Shown piece by piece: positions 15,254-22,338 of a DNA stretch of 64,000 nucleotides. Position numbers and translations under genes: made by a program. The first letter of the stretch is position 1, and each line of letters starts with the position of its first letter. The DNA comes from Nostoc sp. C052 (lineage in GTDB: Bacteria > Cyanobacteriota > Cyanobacteriia > Cyanobacteriales > Nostocaceae), in contig NZ_CP040272.1 of assembly GCF_013393905.1 (NCBI RefSeq), positions 4,584,001-4,648,000 on the forward strand, in the 5' to 3' direction. The notes below the pieces were generated by a model, which made no database searches, was not told the origin of the DNA, and was given only the letters and a program-made list of their open reading frames with translations.

Positions 15254-15470
15254 CGGCCTGCTCTAAGTAGTAAGCGGCACTTTGCCAGTTGTTAGACTGG
15301 TTTTCCGACCAATCCGCCAGGGCCAGAAGAAAATCACGGAATGTAAAGCCCTCAGACTCTAGATCGGAGATCAGGTTAGATGTAAATTCTGAAAGGGCTT
15401 TTATCCGCATTTGGGCAAATATCAGTCGAAAACTCTGCATTTTGGGAATAAGTGATGATGGTTCACTCAT
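15192..15470 (-). CDS. Small protein convergent with, and overlapping, the repressor gene
   Basis: 92 residues from the ATG at 15470; a longer ORF starts at 15542. The helical stretch ALSEFTSNLISDLESEGFTFRDFLLALADWSE looks genuinely protein-like. The last 62 bases are antisense to the 3' end of the HTH gene. No family is recognised. The overlap could allow antisense control of the repressor. Confidence 0.5.
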   Translation of the reverse strand: MSEPSSLIPKMQSFRLIFAQMRIKALSEFTSNLISDLESEGFTFRDFLLALADWSENQSNNWQSAAYYLEQAASPPPSQSRRESPSEQPKAE

Positions 15471-15571
15471 TGTAATAGCTGTATTATTTACCAAAAAGCC
15501 AGAACAAGGATGATTTTTGCTGCTTGATTTTATGATGTTCATTCCTGAAAAATTTGAGTGGATAATGATCC

Positions 15572-15585
15572 TGAAAAATTTTTCA
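15572..15585. repeat. Prophage palindrome copy 4
   Basis: Exact TGAAAAATTTTTCA in the gap before the secreted-protein gene at 15702. A half-related copy (TGAAAAATTTGAG) is 27 bases upstream. Confidence 0.75.
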
Positions 15586-15701
15586 ACAAGTGCGACTAAA
15601 GCGATCGCACAATCTTCACTGACTTTTCAGTGTCTTTGCTACAACGCCACCCAGTAACAAAAGACTACAAAGGAAGAAATGTTAACCAGCTAGTATCCAG
15701 C

Positions 15702-16112
15702 ATGAATTACCTCAAGCGATTAGTCGGTGTGTTGTTGACAGGAACGATTTCAGTTGTAAGTACCAATGGGCTTGTGCTTGCTGAAGGCGCTGAACAGTTT
15801 TTCACTGTTGGAACTGACAGTGATGGCGTTCCGTTTAAGTTAGATACTCAGACTATGGGGAAAAAAGATCGCAAATTCGGGGAGGTTCTCAAGATTTACC
15901 AACTGAAAAACGACTTGATGTTTGAGTATATGCTTCATGCTTCGTGTGGTGATGAAAGGTTGTGGACGGTTGGTTATAGAATCTACAACAGTGCTGGCAA
16001 GAAGATAAGTGAGGAGAAGGAAGGTGATAAGGAAATTCCTGCTCATGGGGATAGCCCTGGTAGCACAGCAATGAAGTATTACTGTCAAGCTATTAATGCT
16101 CGCGGCTGGTAA
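15702..16112 (+). CDS. Secreted small protein of cyanobacterial type
   Basis: 136 residues from the ATG at 15702. A signal peptide is clear: basic start (MNYLKRL), hydrophobic core (VGVLLTGTISVVSTNGLVLA) and a small-residue cleavage site near residue 27. The mature part is beta-rich with two cysteines (HASCGDERLW, then MKYYCQAIN). It looks like a host-type cargo gene between the lysogeny switch and the accessory genes. The function is unknown. Confidence 0.6.
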   Translation: MNYLKRLVGVLLTGTISVVSTNGLVLAEGAEQFFTVGTDSDGVPFKLDTQTMGKKDRKFGEVLKIYQLKNDLMFEYMLHASCGDERLWTVGYRIYNSAGKKISEEKEGDKEIPAHGDSPGSTAMKYYCQAINARGW

Positions 16113-16118
16113 TCTCAC

Positions 16119-16140
16119 TTGATGAAAAATTTTTCATCAA
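16119..16140. repeat. Prophage palindrome copy 5, extended to 22 bp
   Basis: The core TGAAAAATTTTTCA at 16123-16136 is flanked by TTGA on the left and TCAA on the right, making a perfect 22-bp palindrome seven bases after a stop codon. It could be a short stem-loop or a protein-binding site. Confidence 0.75.
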
Positions 16141-16200
16141 GTGGTTAAACGCGATCGCTTTTTGGGCTTTATGTAGCTGTAGGCTGTTGAAAAAATTACG

Positions 16201-16818
16201 ATGGATTCACACATAACTGAAGAAGCGAAACTTGGTGACGCTCTGGCGATCGCAACACTGATAAATAACTCCTTGAAAGGAAAACGTATTATTGCCAAAG
16301 TCGCCAAAAAAGATGACTCCTTGCAAATCGTTCTAGAATCGCCAGAAATGCCAAGCCAAGAGTCGCTAGTTAGCATCATTCGCTCCAGTTTAATGTCGTT
16401 AGCCCCTGAATCTATTAATCACGTCAAGATATACGCGCGTCCTTCAGATGGTAGTCCAGTGTTCTGGAGTGAAAAATTTAGCTTAACTAATGCAGAACCC
16501 CCAAAAATACCTGATTTTAGTCCAGCAATGAGTGCAGAGGCATCTCAGGAACTCAAAAAAGAGGCTCGGAAAAGAGAAAAAGAGCTTGGCTTGGTATTTT
16601 GGGGCTTAATTTTTCTATTTGGCGGATGCACTGTCTACACAGGCGGCTACCCTTGGACTTGTCAGCAAGCTGAAAATGCGGTGCAAGAAGCACAAAAAGA
16701 TTTAGACGATGCTTTTAGGAAAGCTGAACAGGGAAAATTAGACGATGAGCGTCTGCATGGCTACAATTACATTCTTCTCAATAAACAAGGTGTAAGAGAT
16801 AGAAAATGTAGTAATTAG
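16201..16818 (+). CDS. Cyanobacterial conserved N-terminal domain with one membrane segment
   Basis: 205 residues. Residues 1-100 (LGDALAIATLINNSLKGKRIIAKVAKKDDSLQIVLES, then SINHVKIYARPSDGSPVFWSEKF) match a domain that recurs at the start of many cyanobacterial proteins of unknown function. A basic coiled stretch (KKEARKREKELG) leads to a hydrophobic segment (LVFWGLIFLFGGCTVYTGGY, about 138-157) and a helical tail. It is most likely host-derived cargo; the function is unknown. Confidence 0.6.
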   Translation: MDSHITEEAKLGDALAIATLINNSLKGKRIIAKVAKKDDSLQIVLESPEMPSQESLVSIIRSSLMSLAPESINHVKIYARPSDGSPVFWSEKFSLTNAEPPKIPDFSPAMSAEASQELKKEARKREKELGLVFWGLIFLFGGCTVYTGGYPWTCQQAENAVQEAQKDLDDAFRKAEQGKLDDERLHGYNYILLNKQGVRDRKCSN

Positions 16819-17316
16819 AGCTATTTTGGTAATGTGTAAGTCCTGTTTTTTGTCCATAAGTCAGAAGTGCTAGTTCCTGAAAATTTTTCTTCTCTGCTTT
16901 CAATTTGTCCTCTATTTAGTTTTCAAGGTTCTGTTACCCAAGGCAGGGGAAACGGCGTCTGAAGAGATCCTGTAGGGCAGTTGTGCCGTAATTGGCTACT
17001 GATGGCAGGGCAGCAGCGCACCGTTTTTATCCTCTGAGTGGGTTGGTGCGATCTCCCCGGCAAAGACGCGATCGCACCTGATTGGACAGCAGACATTGGA
17101 CAAAGGTGACTCTTTGCCTGTGACTGCTGAATGGGAGCGATCAACTAAAGCGATCGCTTAAATTTAATATACTGCATTGCAAAATAAATGCAATGCTTAA
17201 GATGGTTGTAAAAAATTAACCCGCCTTGTCTTTTGACGGAGGCGGGTCTTCTTTTAGCATTTTGAGAATGCGATCGCGTTGTAGCCTGAGAGACTGATTT
17301 TCCTCTCTCAGGCTCT
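16819..17316. other. Gene-poor stretch with hairpins and a TGCATTGCA pair
   Basis: No convincing gene. It holds an inverted pair TGCATTGCA (17173-17181) and TGCAATGC (17189-17196), HIP1 octamers and two hairpins (17219-17247 and 17283-17314) that follow the RHH gene on the minus strand. A 73-codon minus-strand frame at 16923-17144 has unlikely composition and was not called. Confidence 0.5.
17219..17247 (-). terminator. Terminator downstream of the RHH gene
   Basis: ACCCGCC (17219-17225) and GGCGGGT (17241-17247) pair; on the minus strand the stem is followed by TTAATTTTTT. It would end transcription of the minus-strand gene at 17317-17589. A second hairpin with arms AGCCTGAGAG and CTCTCAGGCT lies nearer the stop at 17283-17314. 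Confidence 0.55.
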
Positions 17317-17589
17317 CTATTTTTTTAATGCTTCTTCTTGAGCTTCTCTGAAGCTCTCTTCTAGCTCCTGTCTTAGCTGCTGTATCTCTAATCTCATCTC
17401 CTGTCTTATCTCCTCGATTTTGCTGTTTTCTTCTTTGGTATCAGGGTCAAGCCCTAAAACTCTTGTCAATAATTCGTTGATTACCTGAGAGGATGTTTTG
17501 CCGGAATTTTTAGCTAGTTTTTTGATTTCCGACAGAATATCTTCACTGGTACGGAAAGTCATCTGTTCAGTTAGTCTCATCGTTTGCAT
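17317..17589 (-). CDS. Ribbon-helix-helix regulator with a C-terminal coiled coil
   Basis: 90 residues. MTFRTSEDILSEIKKLAKNSGKTSSQVINELLTRVLG (about 10-46) is a good RHH DNA-binding fold; residues 55-88 are a Glu/Lys-rich coiled coil. An alternative ATG three codons in (17580) is possible. TGCATTGCA-type boxes lie across its start and upstream, and also downstream, so it may control itself. Antitoxin-like regulators often have this shape, but no toxin is adjacent. Confidence 0.65.
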   Translation of the reverse strand: MQTMRLTEQMTFRTSEDILSEIKKLAKNSGKTSSQVINELLTRVLGLDPDTKEENSKIEEIRQEMRLEIQQLRQELEESFREAQEEALKK

Positions 17590-17670
17590 TGCATTATATC
17601 TGGCTTGATTATAGCGCTACTCCTAGCTTTCCGAAAACATGCAATGCAATTAGTTGACTTTTGCACTGCA
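17585..17670. promoter_or_regulatory. Cluster of TGCATTGCA-type boxes in front of the RHH gene
   Basis: TGCATTGCA at 17585-17593, TGCAATGCA at 17640-17648 and TGCACTGCA at 17662-17670 lie across and upstream of the RHH start. A matching inverted pair sits past its 3' end (17173-17196). Repeated short boxes suit cooperative RHH binding; this is an inference. Confidence 0.45.
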
Positions 17671-17779
17671 ATTGCCTTACACTAAATACAGACACCAAAA
17701 AGCGCCACCCTCCCGCGAAGAAAAATGGCGCTAATTGGAACCTTAGAAATGACGGATCACAACAAGGATTTAAACCATC

Positions 17780-18559
17780 ATGACACAACCAATTCACTCT
17801 CGTAGCAACCTTGAAAAATTTTCCATCAATGAATTGAGGGCAGAGTGCGACAAGCTTTCAATACCCCGCCGCCGCAGCCGTGAAGATTGCATTATCGATA
17901 TTCTGGCAGCACAGCCCCAGGTAGTTGCCCAAGCTGAATTCGTTGCACATATTGAGGAACAAGCAGACGTTATTGCTCCTGATTTGCAACGTATGAAGAA
18001 TAACCATCAAGGCTATCAAGATGCCACCAATCGGCTAGAAATGCAGTCCAATGACCCTTGTTATCGCAGTGGATACGATCGCGGTTTACGAGATATTTCA
18101 CCACTTCCACAAGACTCGCCTGAATCAGTTGCCATAGCATTTGAAAAGATTGGCCAGACCATACGCGGCGGTGTGTGGGAGGCGATCGTTGATGATATCC
18201 AAATCCTAATCATTGGAGTCAGTGGCGGCTACAAATCCAATCTCACGGGTGTGCGACTGATGGAAGATTTTGGAGCAATGATTAAAGAGACAATAGTAGC
18301 TGTTGCGAAGATACAAGAAAAGCAAAAGTTGGAGTCGGCAGTACGTTCCCCACGCGCCCAAGCAATCACTGTGCTTGAACAGCAGGGCGACGAATTTGTG
18401 GTGGAGAACTCTACCAACCAAAACCGCTACACTGTCCGCCCAAAGCATCCAGATCCAAACTCGCGGTGTGAGTGCGCTGATTGTCATCATCGAGGAACAA
18501 AGTGCAAGCACCAGATAGCAGTAGAAAATTTTTTAGAACAACGGTTAGTTGCAGCTTAG
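17780..18559 (+). CDS. SAP-like and SWIM zinc-finger protein
   Basis: 259 residues. A SAP-like motif is near the N-terminus (SINELRAECDKLSIPRRRSREDCIIDIL, about 13-42). The C-terminus carries a SWIM-type zinc-binding pattern: CxC at CECADC, then CKH (about residues 226-242). The middle is helical. SAP and SWIM domains both occur in DNA-binding proteins. AAGGA lies about 11 bases before the ATG. A DNA-associated role is an inference. Confidence 0.6.
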   Translation: MTQPIHSRSNLEKFSINELRAECDKLSIPRRRSREDCIIDILAAQPQVVAQAEFVAHIEEQADVIAPDLQRMKNNHQGYQDATNRLEMQSNDPCYRSGYDRGLRDISPLPQDSPESVAIAFEKIGQTIRGGVWEAIVDDIQILIIGVSGGYKSNLTGVRLMEDFGAMIKETIVAVAKIQEKQKLESAVRSPRAQAITVLEQQGDEFVVENSTNQNRYTVRPKHPDPNSRCECADCHHRGTKCKHQIAVENFLEQRLVAA

Positions 18560-18638
18560 TTATTTGTTGTGCGATGCCCATGATTGGATGTCGCACCGTC
18601 TCACCTTATAAACTATCCAAAATACACTTCCCAAAACC

Positions 18639-18815
18639 ATGACACCTGAACAAGCAAAATTAATCTTGGAAGAAGCCTTGAAAAAAATCAACGAAGTTTT
18701 TGAGAACAAGCAAGACCTCATACACAGTTACGAAAACTTTGGCAACAGCTTGGAAACTGCAATTACTCTGATCGATGGCTGTATTGATGATCTGAGTGAC
18801 GACAGCGACGAATAA
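18639..18815 (+). CDS. Small acidic helical protein (58 aa)
   Basis: ATG at 18639 to TAA at 18815, a complete frame with Glu/Lys-rich helices (LILEEALKKINEVFENKQDLIHSYENF) and an Asp-rich tail (DDLSDDSDE). It follows the SAP-SWIM gene by 79 bases. The function is unknown; small acidic proteins in phages can be DNA mimics, but nothing here proves that. Confidence 0.5.
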   Translation: MTPEQAKLILEEALKKINEVFENKQDLIHSYENFGNSLETAITLIDGCIDDLSDDSDE

Positions 18816-18892
18816 ATAGTTATTGAAATGCGATCGCCTGCCCCGTCAAGAACGGCGATCGCACCCGTCCACCCTTACTACAAGTGAACACC

Positions 18893-19099
18893 ATGAAGTT
18901 TATCCCATCTTTAGGCGCTACCGTTGTTTTTTCAATTTTTTCTTTACTACCTGCTTTGGCTGAGGGCGGTTACACGCCACCAAATAACGGACATCCAGAC
19001 TGCAATCCCTGCCTTGGTACTGGGACTCGCGTTGCTGCCAACCCTTCTGTTGATTGTAGTGATCACCGGGGTCGCGGTCGTCGTGAGTGCCAAAGTTAA
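18893..19099 (+). CDS. Small secreted Cys-containing protein (68 aa)
   Basis: I chose the ATG at 18893 over a GTG three codons earlier. A signal peptide (MKFIPSLGATVVFSIFSLLPALA) is followed by a short mature part of about 45 residues with four cysteines (DCNPC, DC, EC) and an Arg-rich end. The mature peptide is like small secreted cyanobacterial proteins. The function is unknown. Confidence 0.5.
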   Translation: MKFIPSLGATVVFSIFSLLPALAEGGYTPPNNGHPDCNPCLGTGTRVAANPSVDCSDHRGRGRRECQS

Positions 19100-19155
19100 A
19101 TTTTAATAATTATCAATGGGGCAGCAATGCCCCTATCAAGCTAAAAGGTAAAAGT

Positions 19156-20114
19156 ATGGTTCTAAACCCAAACACCTATCTTGGAAAACCTTGCACTTTA
19201 AATCATATTTTTGAAAGCACTCAAAAGTCTTTGCGCTATAAAAGTAACTCTGCGTGTTTAGAGTGCGTAAGATTAAAGCCTAAAAACAAGAAGAAGGAAA
19301 CACAAGATTTTGTAGGCAATGTAGGTAATTTGTTTTATTTAGGCAAGCTTTGTCCTCGGAATCATGATCATGAAAGCACAGGACGATCACTTCGTTATAA
19401 GTCAAACTTTGATTGTGAAACTGTGCTGATTTGTTAAGGCGTAAAAGAGAAAACAGTAGGACAAGAATATTCCCCAGCAAAAATGCTCCACGTCCAGAAG
19501 GTATAGCTATACCAGAAAAGTGTTATTTAGGGTTGCTTTGCAAATATGGACACGACTATGTGAAAACTGGTTATTCGCTCAGGAATAATTCGAGAACTTG
19601 TGTTGTTTGCGTGTCCATAAAATCACGAAATAAGCAAGCAAAAGAAAGAATCAAGCAATGGAAAAAAGCTAATCCTGATTATATGCCTAAATACTTGCAT
19701 AGTTATTACCGGACTAATAAACAAAAAATACTTCAAAGGTGCAAAGAGTATGAAAAAACTGCTAAAGGAAAAGCTTGCAAAGCAATCAGCCGTAATAAAC
19801 GCAGGGCTAGGATGTCTGAGGCGTTAAGAGTCCCTTACAGCGCATCTGAGCTAACTGTACATTTTCAAGCTTTTGGAAATGAGTGCATTTATTGTAGTAC
19901 TAAAGAAAATTTAACGGTTGATCATGTAATAGCAATTGCTAAGGGAGGGTGTGATGCTTTGAGCAATATTTTGCCATGTTGTCTTTCTTGTAATTGCTCT
20001 AAGCAGGATAAAGATTATCTGGAATGGTATTTGCAAAGCCCGCATTTTAACCTAGAACGGTTGACCAAAATAACAAGGTTTCTTAACGATAGGAGCAACG
20101 ATTATGAACCTTGA
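19156..20114 (+). pseudogene. HNH endonuclease with three N-terminal Cys-rich repeats, frameshifted
   Basis: The first frame runs from the ATG at 19156 (AAAGGT upstream) to a stop at 19435-19437; the second continues from about 19431 to 20114. Together they encode three modules, each starting YLGxxC, then H, then SLR and a CxxC: CLEC in the first, CVVC in the third. In the second, restoring one A in the A3 tract at 19418-19420 gives CENC and joins the frames. The C-terminal HNH domain is intact (CIYCSTKENLTVDHVIAIAKGG, described in pieces: CIYC, VDHV, then NILPCCLSC). A one-base deletion is therefore the likely cause of inactivation. Confidence 0.75.
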
Positions 20115-21009
20115 GGACATCCTCCCGAAACTTATTGAATGGTTCACACCCGAAGAACACAAAGAACGCACTCTTCCTGGTGGAGGGCGTTGGTTTTTTG
20201 TTCCCCACCAAACCATTACCCAGCGCCTAAATAACGTCTGCCCTGGCGAGTGGCACACCAAAGTAAGTTCTACCAATATCGCCGGCGACTATACGGTAAT
20301 GTTGGTAGAACTAACCATCTGTGGCGTAACTAGAACTGGAATTGGCGATGATAAAACTTTTCCTGAGCTTAACGAACAAGGTAAAGCCAAGACTATTGGA
20401 TCGCCACCGATAAAGGCATTTAGATCCGCCTTCAAAGATGCCGCCGAACAATTTGGCATTTGTGCTTATCTGGATGACCAGAAAGCCAAGCGCAATGAGT
20501 TTGCCAAGTATATGGCGAAAAAAGGCGACCAACGCGCCAATAAATTCATCACAGAGAACGGTTGGGTAGAGCAACCCACAGCAAAGTCTGAGCCAATTGG
20601 CAGGGATTCTCTAATGAAGTCCACTAAGTTGCAACTTGATAGGTTGAAGTGGGCGGAAGTAAATGAGTCTGGATACTTGATAAAAACTTTTGGAGTGAAG
20701 TCTAGGGCAGAGCTTTCTAATAATCAACTGAGTTCGTTTTTGGGGCATCTGAAGTCTCTTGAGCTTCCGCCCAAGCTATCATCTGATCCAGTCATACAAG
20801 CCCCACCTTTGTCGCCCCCTGCCATAGATCGCACTCTACTTAATGCCGAAATTGAATCGCTTTTGAAGCGGAAAAATATTCAGATTGAACAAGCCCAAAA
20901 CGCGCTGTTTGAGTTGTTCAAAGTGCGTTCAAGACAACACTTAAGCGATAAACAACTCGCGGAGTTTTTAGAATATTTGAGGTCAGCTAAAGAGGTAGTA
21001 ATCAAATGA
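20104..21009 (+). CDS. Rad52/Rad22-family single-strand annealing protein
   Basis: 301 residues, ATG at 20104 overlapping the upstream gene by 11 bases. The N-terminal 150 residues follow the Rad52/Sak pattern: FVPHQTITQRLNNVCPGEW, then VMLVELTICGVTRTGIGDD, then KAFRSAFKDAAEQFGICAYL. Two C-terminal repeats of about 45 residues (RAELSNNQLSSFLGHL and RQHLSDKQLAEFLEYL) follow a Pro-rich linker. Phage Rad52-like proteins anneal complementary strands during recombination. It overlaps the next gene by four bases (ATGA). Confidence 0.8.
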   Translation: MNLEDILPKLIEWFTPEEHKERTLPGGGRWFFVPHQTITQRLNNVCPGEWHTKVSSTNIAGDYTVMLVELTICGVTRTGIGDDKTFPELNEQGKAKTIGSPPIKAFRSAFKDAAEQFGICAYLDDQKAKRNEFAKYMAKKGDQRANKFITENGWVEQPTAKSEPIGRDSLMKSTKLQLDRLKWAEVNESGYLIKTFGVKSRAELSNNQLSSFLGHLKSLELPPKLSSDPVIQAPPLSPPAIDRTLLNAEIESLLKRKNIQIEQAQNALFELFKVRSRQHLSDKQLAEFLEYLRSAKEVVIK

Positions 21010-21554
21010 AGCTTTTAATTTTAGACCTGGATGGGACAGTTCGCCGACCCAAATCAAGGGCAAAATTCATCTCAGATCCTCTTGATCAAGAAATTATTCC
21101 ATCGAGCCAAATTGCGATCGCTTCCTACAAATCCGAAGGATGGCTAATAGTTGGTGCAACCAATCAAGGGGGAGTAGCCGCAGGCCACAAACAGCTAGAA
21201 GATGCAATTCAAGAGCAGTATCAAACCTTAAGGCTATGCCCAGAAATTACCTGTATATATTTTTGCCCTGATTACCAAGGACTGCACTGCTGGCTATGCT
21301 GCATTTACCCCACAGAAGAAAGTAGCCCAATTCATACAGCTTGGGGAGCAGAATATTCTGGCACTTATCGCAAGCCTGGGGCTGGAATGCTCAATGCTGC
21401 TATGAAAAATCATTGCGGTTTTCAAAAGCCAGAACAGATTTTGTTTGTAGGCGACAGAGATGAGGACAAAGGCGCGGCTAATGCTGCAAATATCCCTTTT
21501 CTGTGGGCATCTGATTGGTGGGGTTCCTCGCCCGATGAGGATTTCCCTTGGTAG
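21006..21554 (+). CDS. HAD-family phosphatase (PNKP 3'-phosphatase/HisB-N-like)
   Basis: 182 residues. HAD motif I LDLDGTVRR at 5-13 (nucleophile Asp6, acid Asp8), motif II in VGATNQGG (about 50-57), Lys in YRKPGAGM (about 122) and motif III VGDRDEDKGAANAA (about 144-157). The type III HAD layout matches polynucleotide 3'-phosphatase and heptose-bisphosphate phosphatase-like enzymes. Coupling to the Rad52-like gene by ATGA suggests a DNA-end repair role. A TxxTNQ-type motif supports this class. Confidence 0.75.
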   Translation: MKLLILDLDGTVRRPKSRAKFISDPLDQEIIPSSQIAIASYKSEGWLIVGATNQGGVAAGHKQLEDAIQEQYQTLRLCPEITCIYFCPDYQGLHCWLCCIYPTEESSPIHTAWGAEYSGTYRKPGAGMLNAAMKNHCGFQKPEQILFVGDRDEDKGAANAANIPFLWASDWWGSSPDEDFPW

Positions 21555-21598
21555 AGACTACTTCCAGCCGTCCGTATAATCAAATTTTGGATTAACTT

Positions 21599-21929
21599 AT
21601 GTACAAACTGGAACTCATCCACGATAAAAACTGCCAGCGCCTTGAAGTTGGATTTTTGCCTGATACAGTTGCCACTAACTCTGAGCTAGTCAAGTTCGTT
21701 GCCGAAAAGCTCCCCCAACTTATTGAAAACGAGCCGATGCGGGCGGCTGCTCAAAATCAATGGCTCTCAGTCGATTCCTGTTGCCTATCACATTGCTCAT
21801 AAGGTGTCCCATCTCTATGGGGCGATCGCTATTTTCGATCCCAAGCTATCGGGATATGTAGTTTCTATTACTCACGACCCAGAGTACAAGCTAGGGACAG
21901 TTTTGAGTGATGAGCCAGTAATTGTTTAG
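21599..21929 (+). pseudogene. Csx3-like (CRISPR ring nuclease family) gene, frameshifted
   Basis: The first frame starts at 21599 (YKLELIHDKNCQRLEVGF, then ELVKFVAEKLPQLIENE) and ends at 21802. The second frame carries LLKINGSQSIPVAYHIAHK, then LYGAIAIFDPKLSGYVVSIT, then LGTVL and stops at 21929. The two halves meet at about 21737-21752 (atgcgggcggctgctc), where a one-base insertion or two-base loss has occurred. The IPVA, HLYGAIAIFDPKL and YVVSI pattern is that of cyanobacterial Csx3 homologues as I remember them. Csx3 degrades cyclic tetra-adenylate of type III CRISPR systems. No cas genes are nearby. Confidence 0.6.
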
Positions 21930-22014
21930 AAAAAGTATAAATTATTTCATAATGGCGAAGGATTTGAAGTCCTTCGCTTTACTGTATTATTCCCTATTAG
22001 GGAGTGAAACTACT

Positions 22015-22332
22015 ATGTACAAACCAACAGCCGATAGACTAAAAGAAGGTGCATTGGCAATAGAGAAATTTCGGACTCTTGCTGATTCTGAGCAAGAATG
22101 GTTACTGGAGCTTTTAAGAGTAGGTAAATCGGCTATATTGGCTCTAAAAATTCTGGATGCCATTTCCGCTAATCCCCTCACTTTTGAGGAAATCGCGGAT
22201 ATTTGTGAGTGCAATCCGCAGACAGTAAGCCAGATGCTCAACGCCCTAGAGCAGGGCGGAATGACAATTCAGATGGATGAAACCTCAGCTTATGCCCCAA
22301 CTGGTAGACTTCGGAAATTGGTGAGGCGCTAG
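22015..22332 (+). CDS. Winged-helix DNA-binding protein
   Basis: 105 residues from the ATG at 22015, with GGAG ten bases upstream. Residues 40-95 give a winged helix of MarR/ArsR-like form (ILDAISANPLTFEEIADICECNPQTVSQMLNALEQGG) with a wing (MTIQMDETSAYAPTGR). It lies convergent to the integrase gene with only six bases between stops, so it may regulate integration or excision. Confidence 0.6.
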   Translation: MYKPTADRLKEGALAIEKFRTLADSEQEWLLELLRVGKSAILALKILDAISANPLTFEEIADICECNPQTVSQMLNALEQGGMTIQMDETSAYAPTGRLRKLVRR

Positions 22333-22338
22333 GGAGTT

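Noticed and set aside
16923..17144. A 73-codon minus-strand frame in the gap at 17 kb
   Set aside because: Composition is rich in Pro, Cys and Arg and codes mainly through HIP1 sites; no start signal and no motif.
19924..20040. HNH domain of the frame-broken gene as a free-standing intact gene
   Set aside because: The second frame lacks a start codon with a ribosome-binding site, and the repeats match the first frame, so one gene is the better reading.
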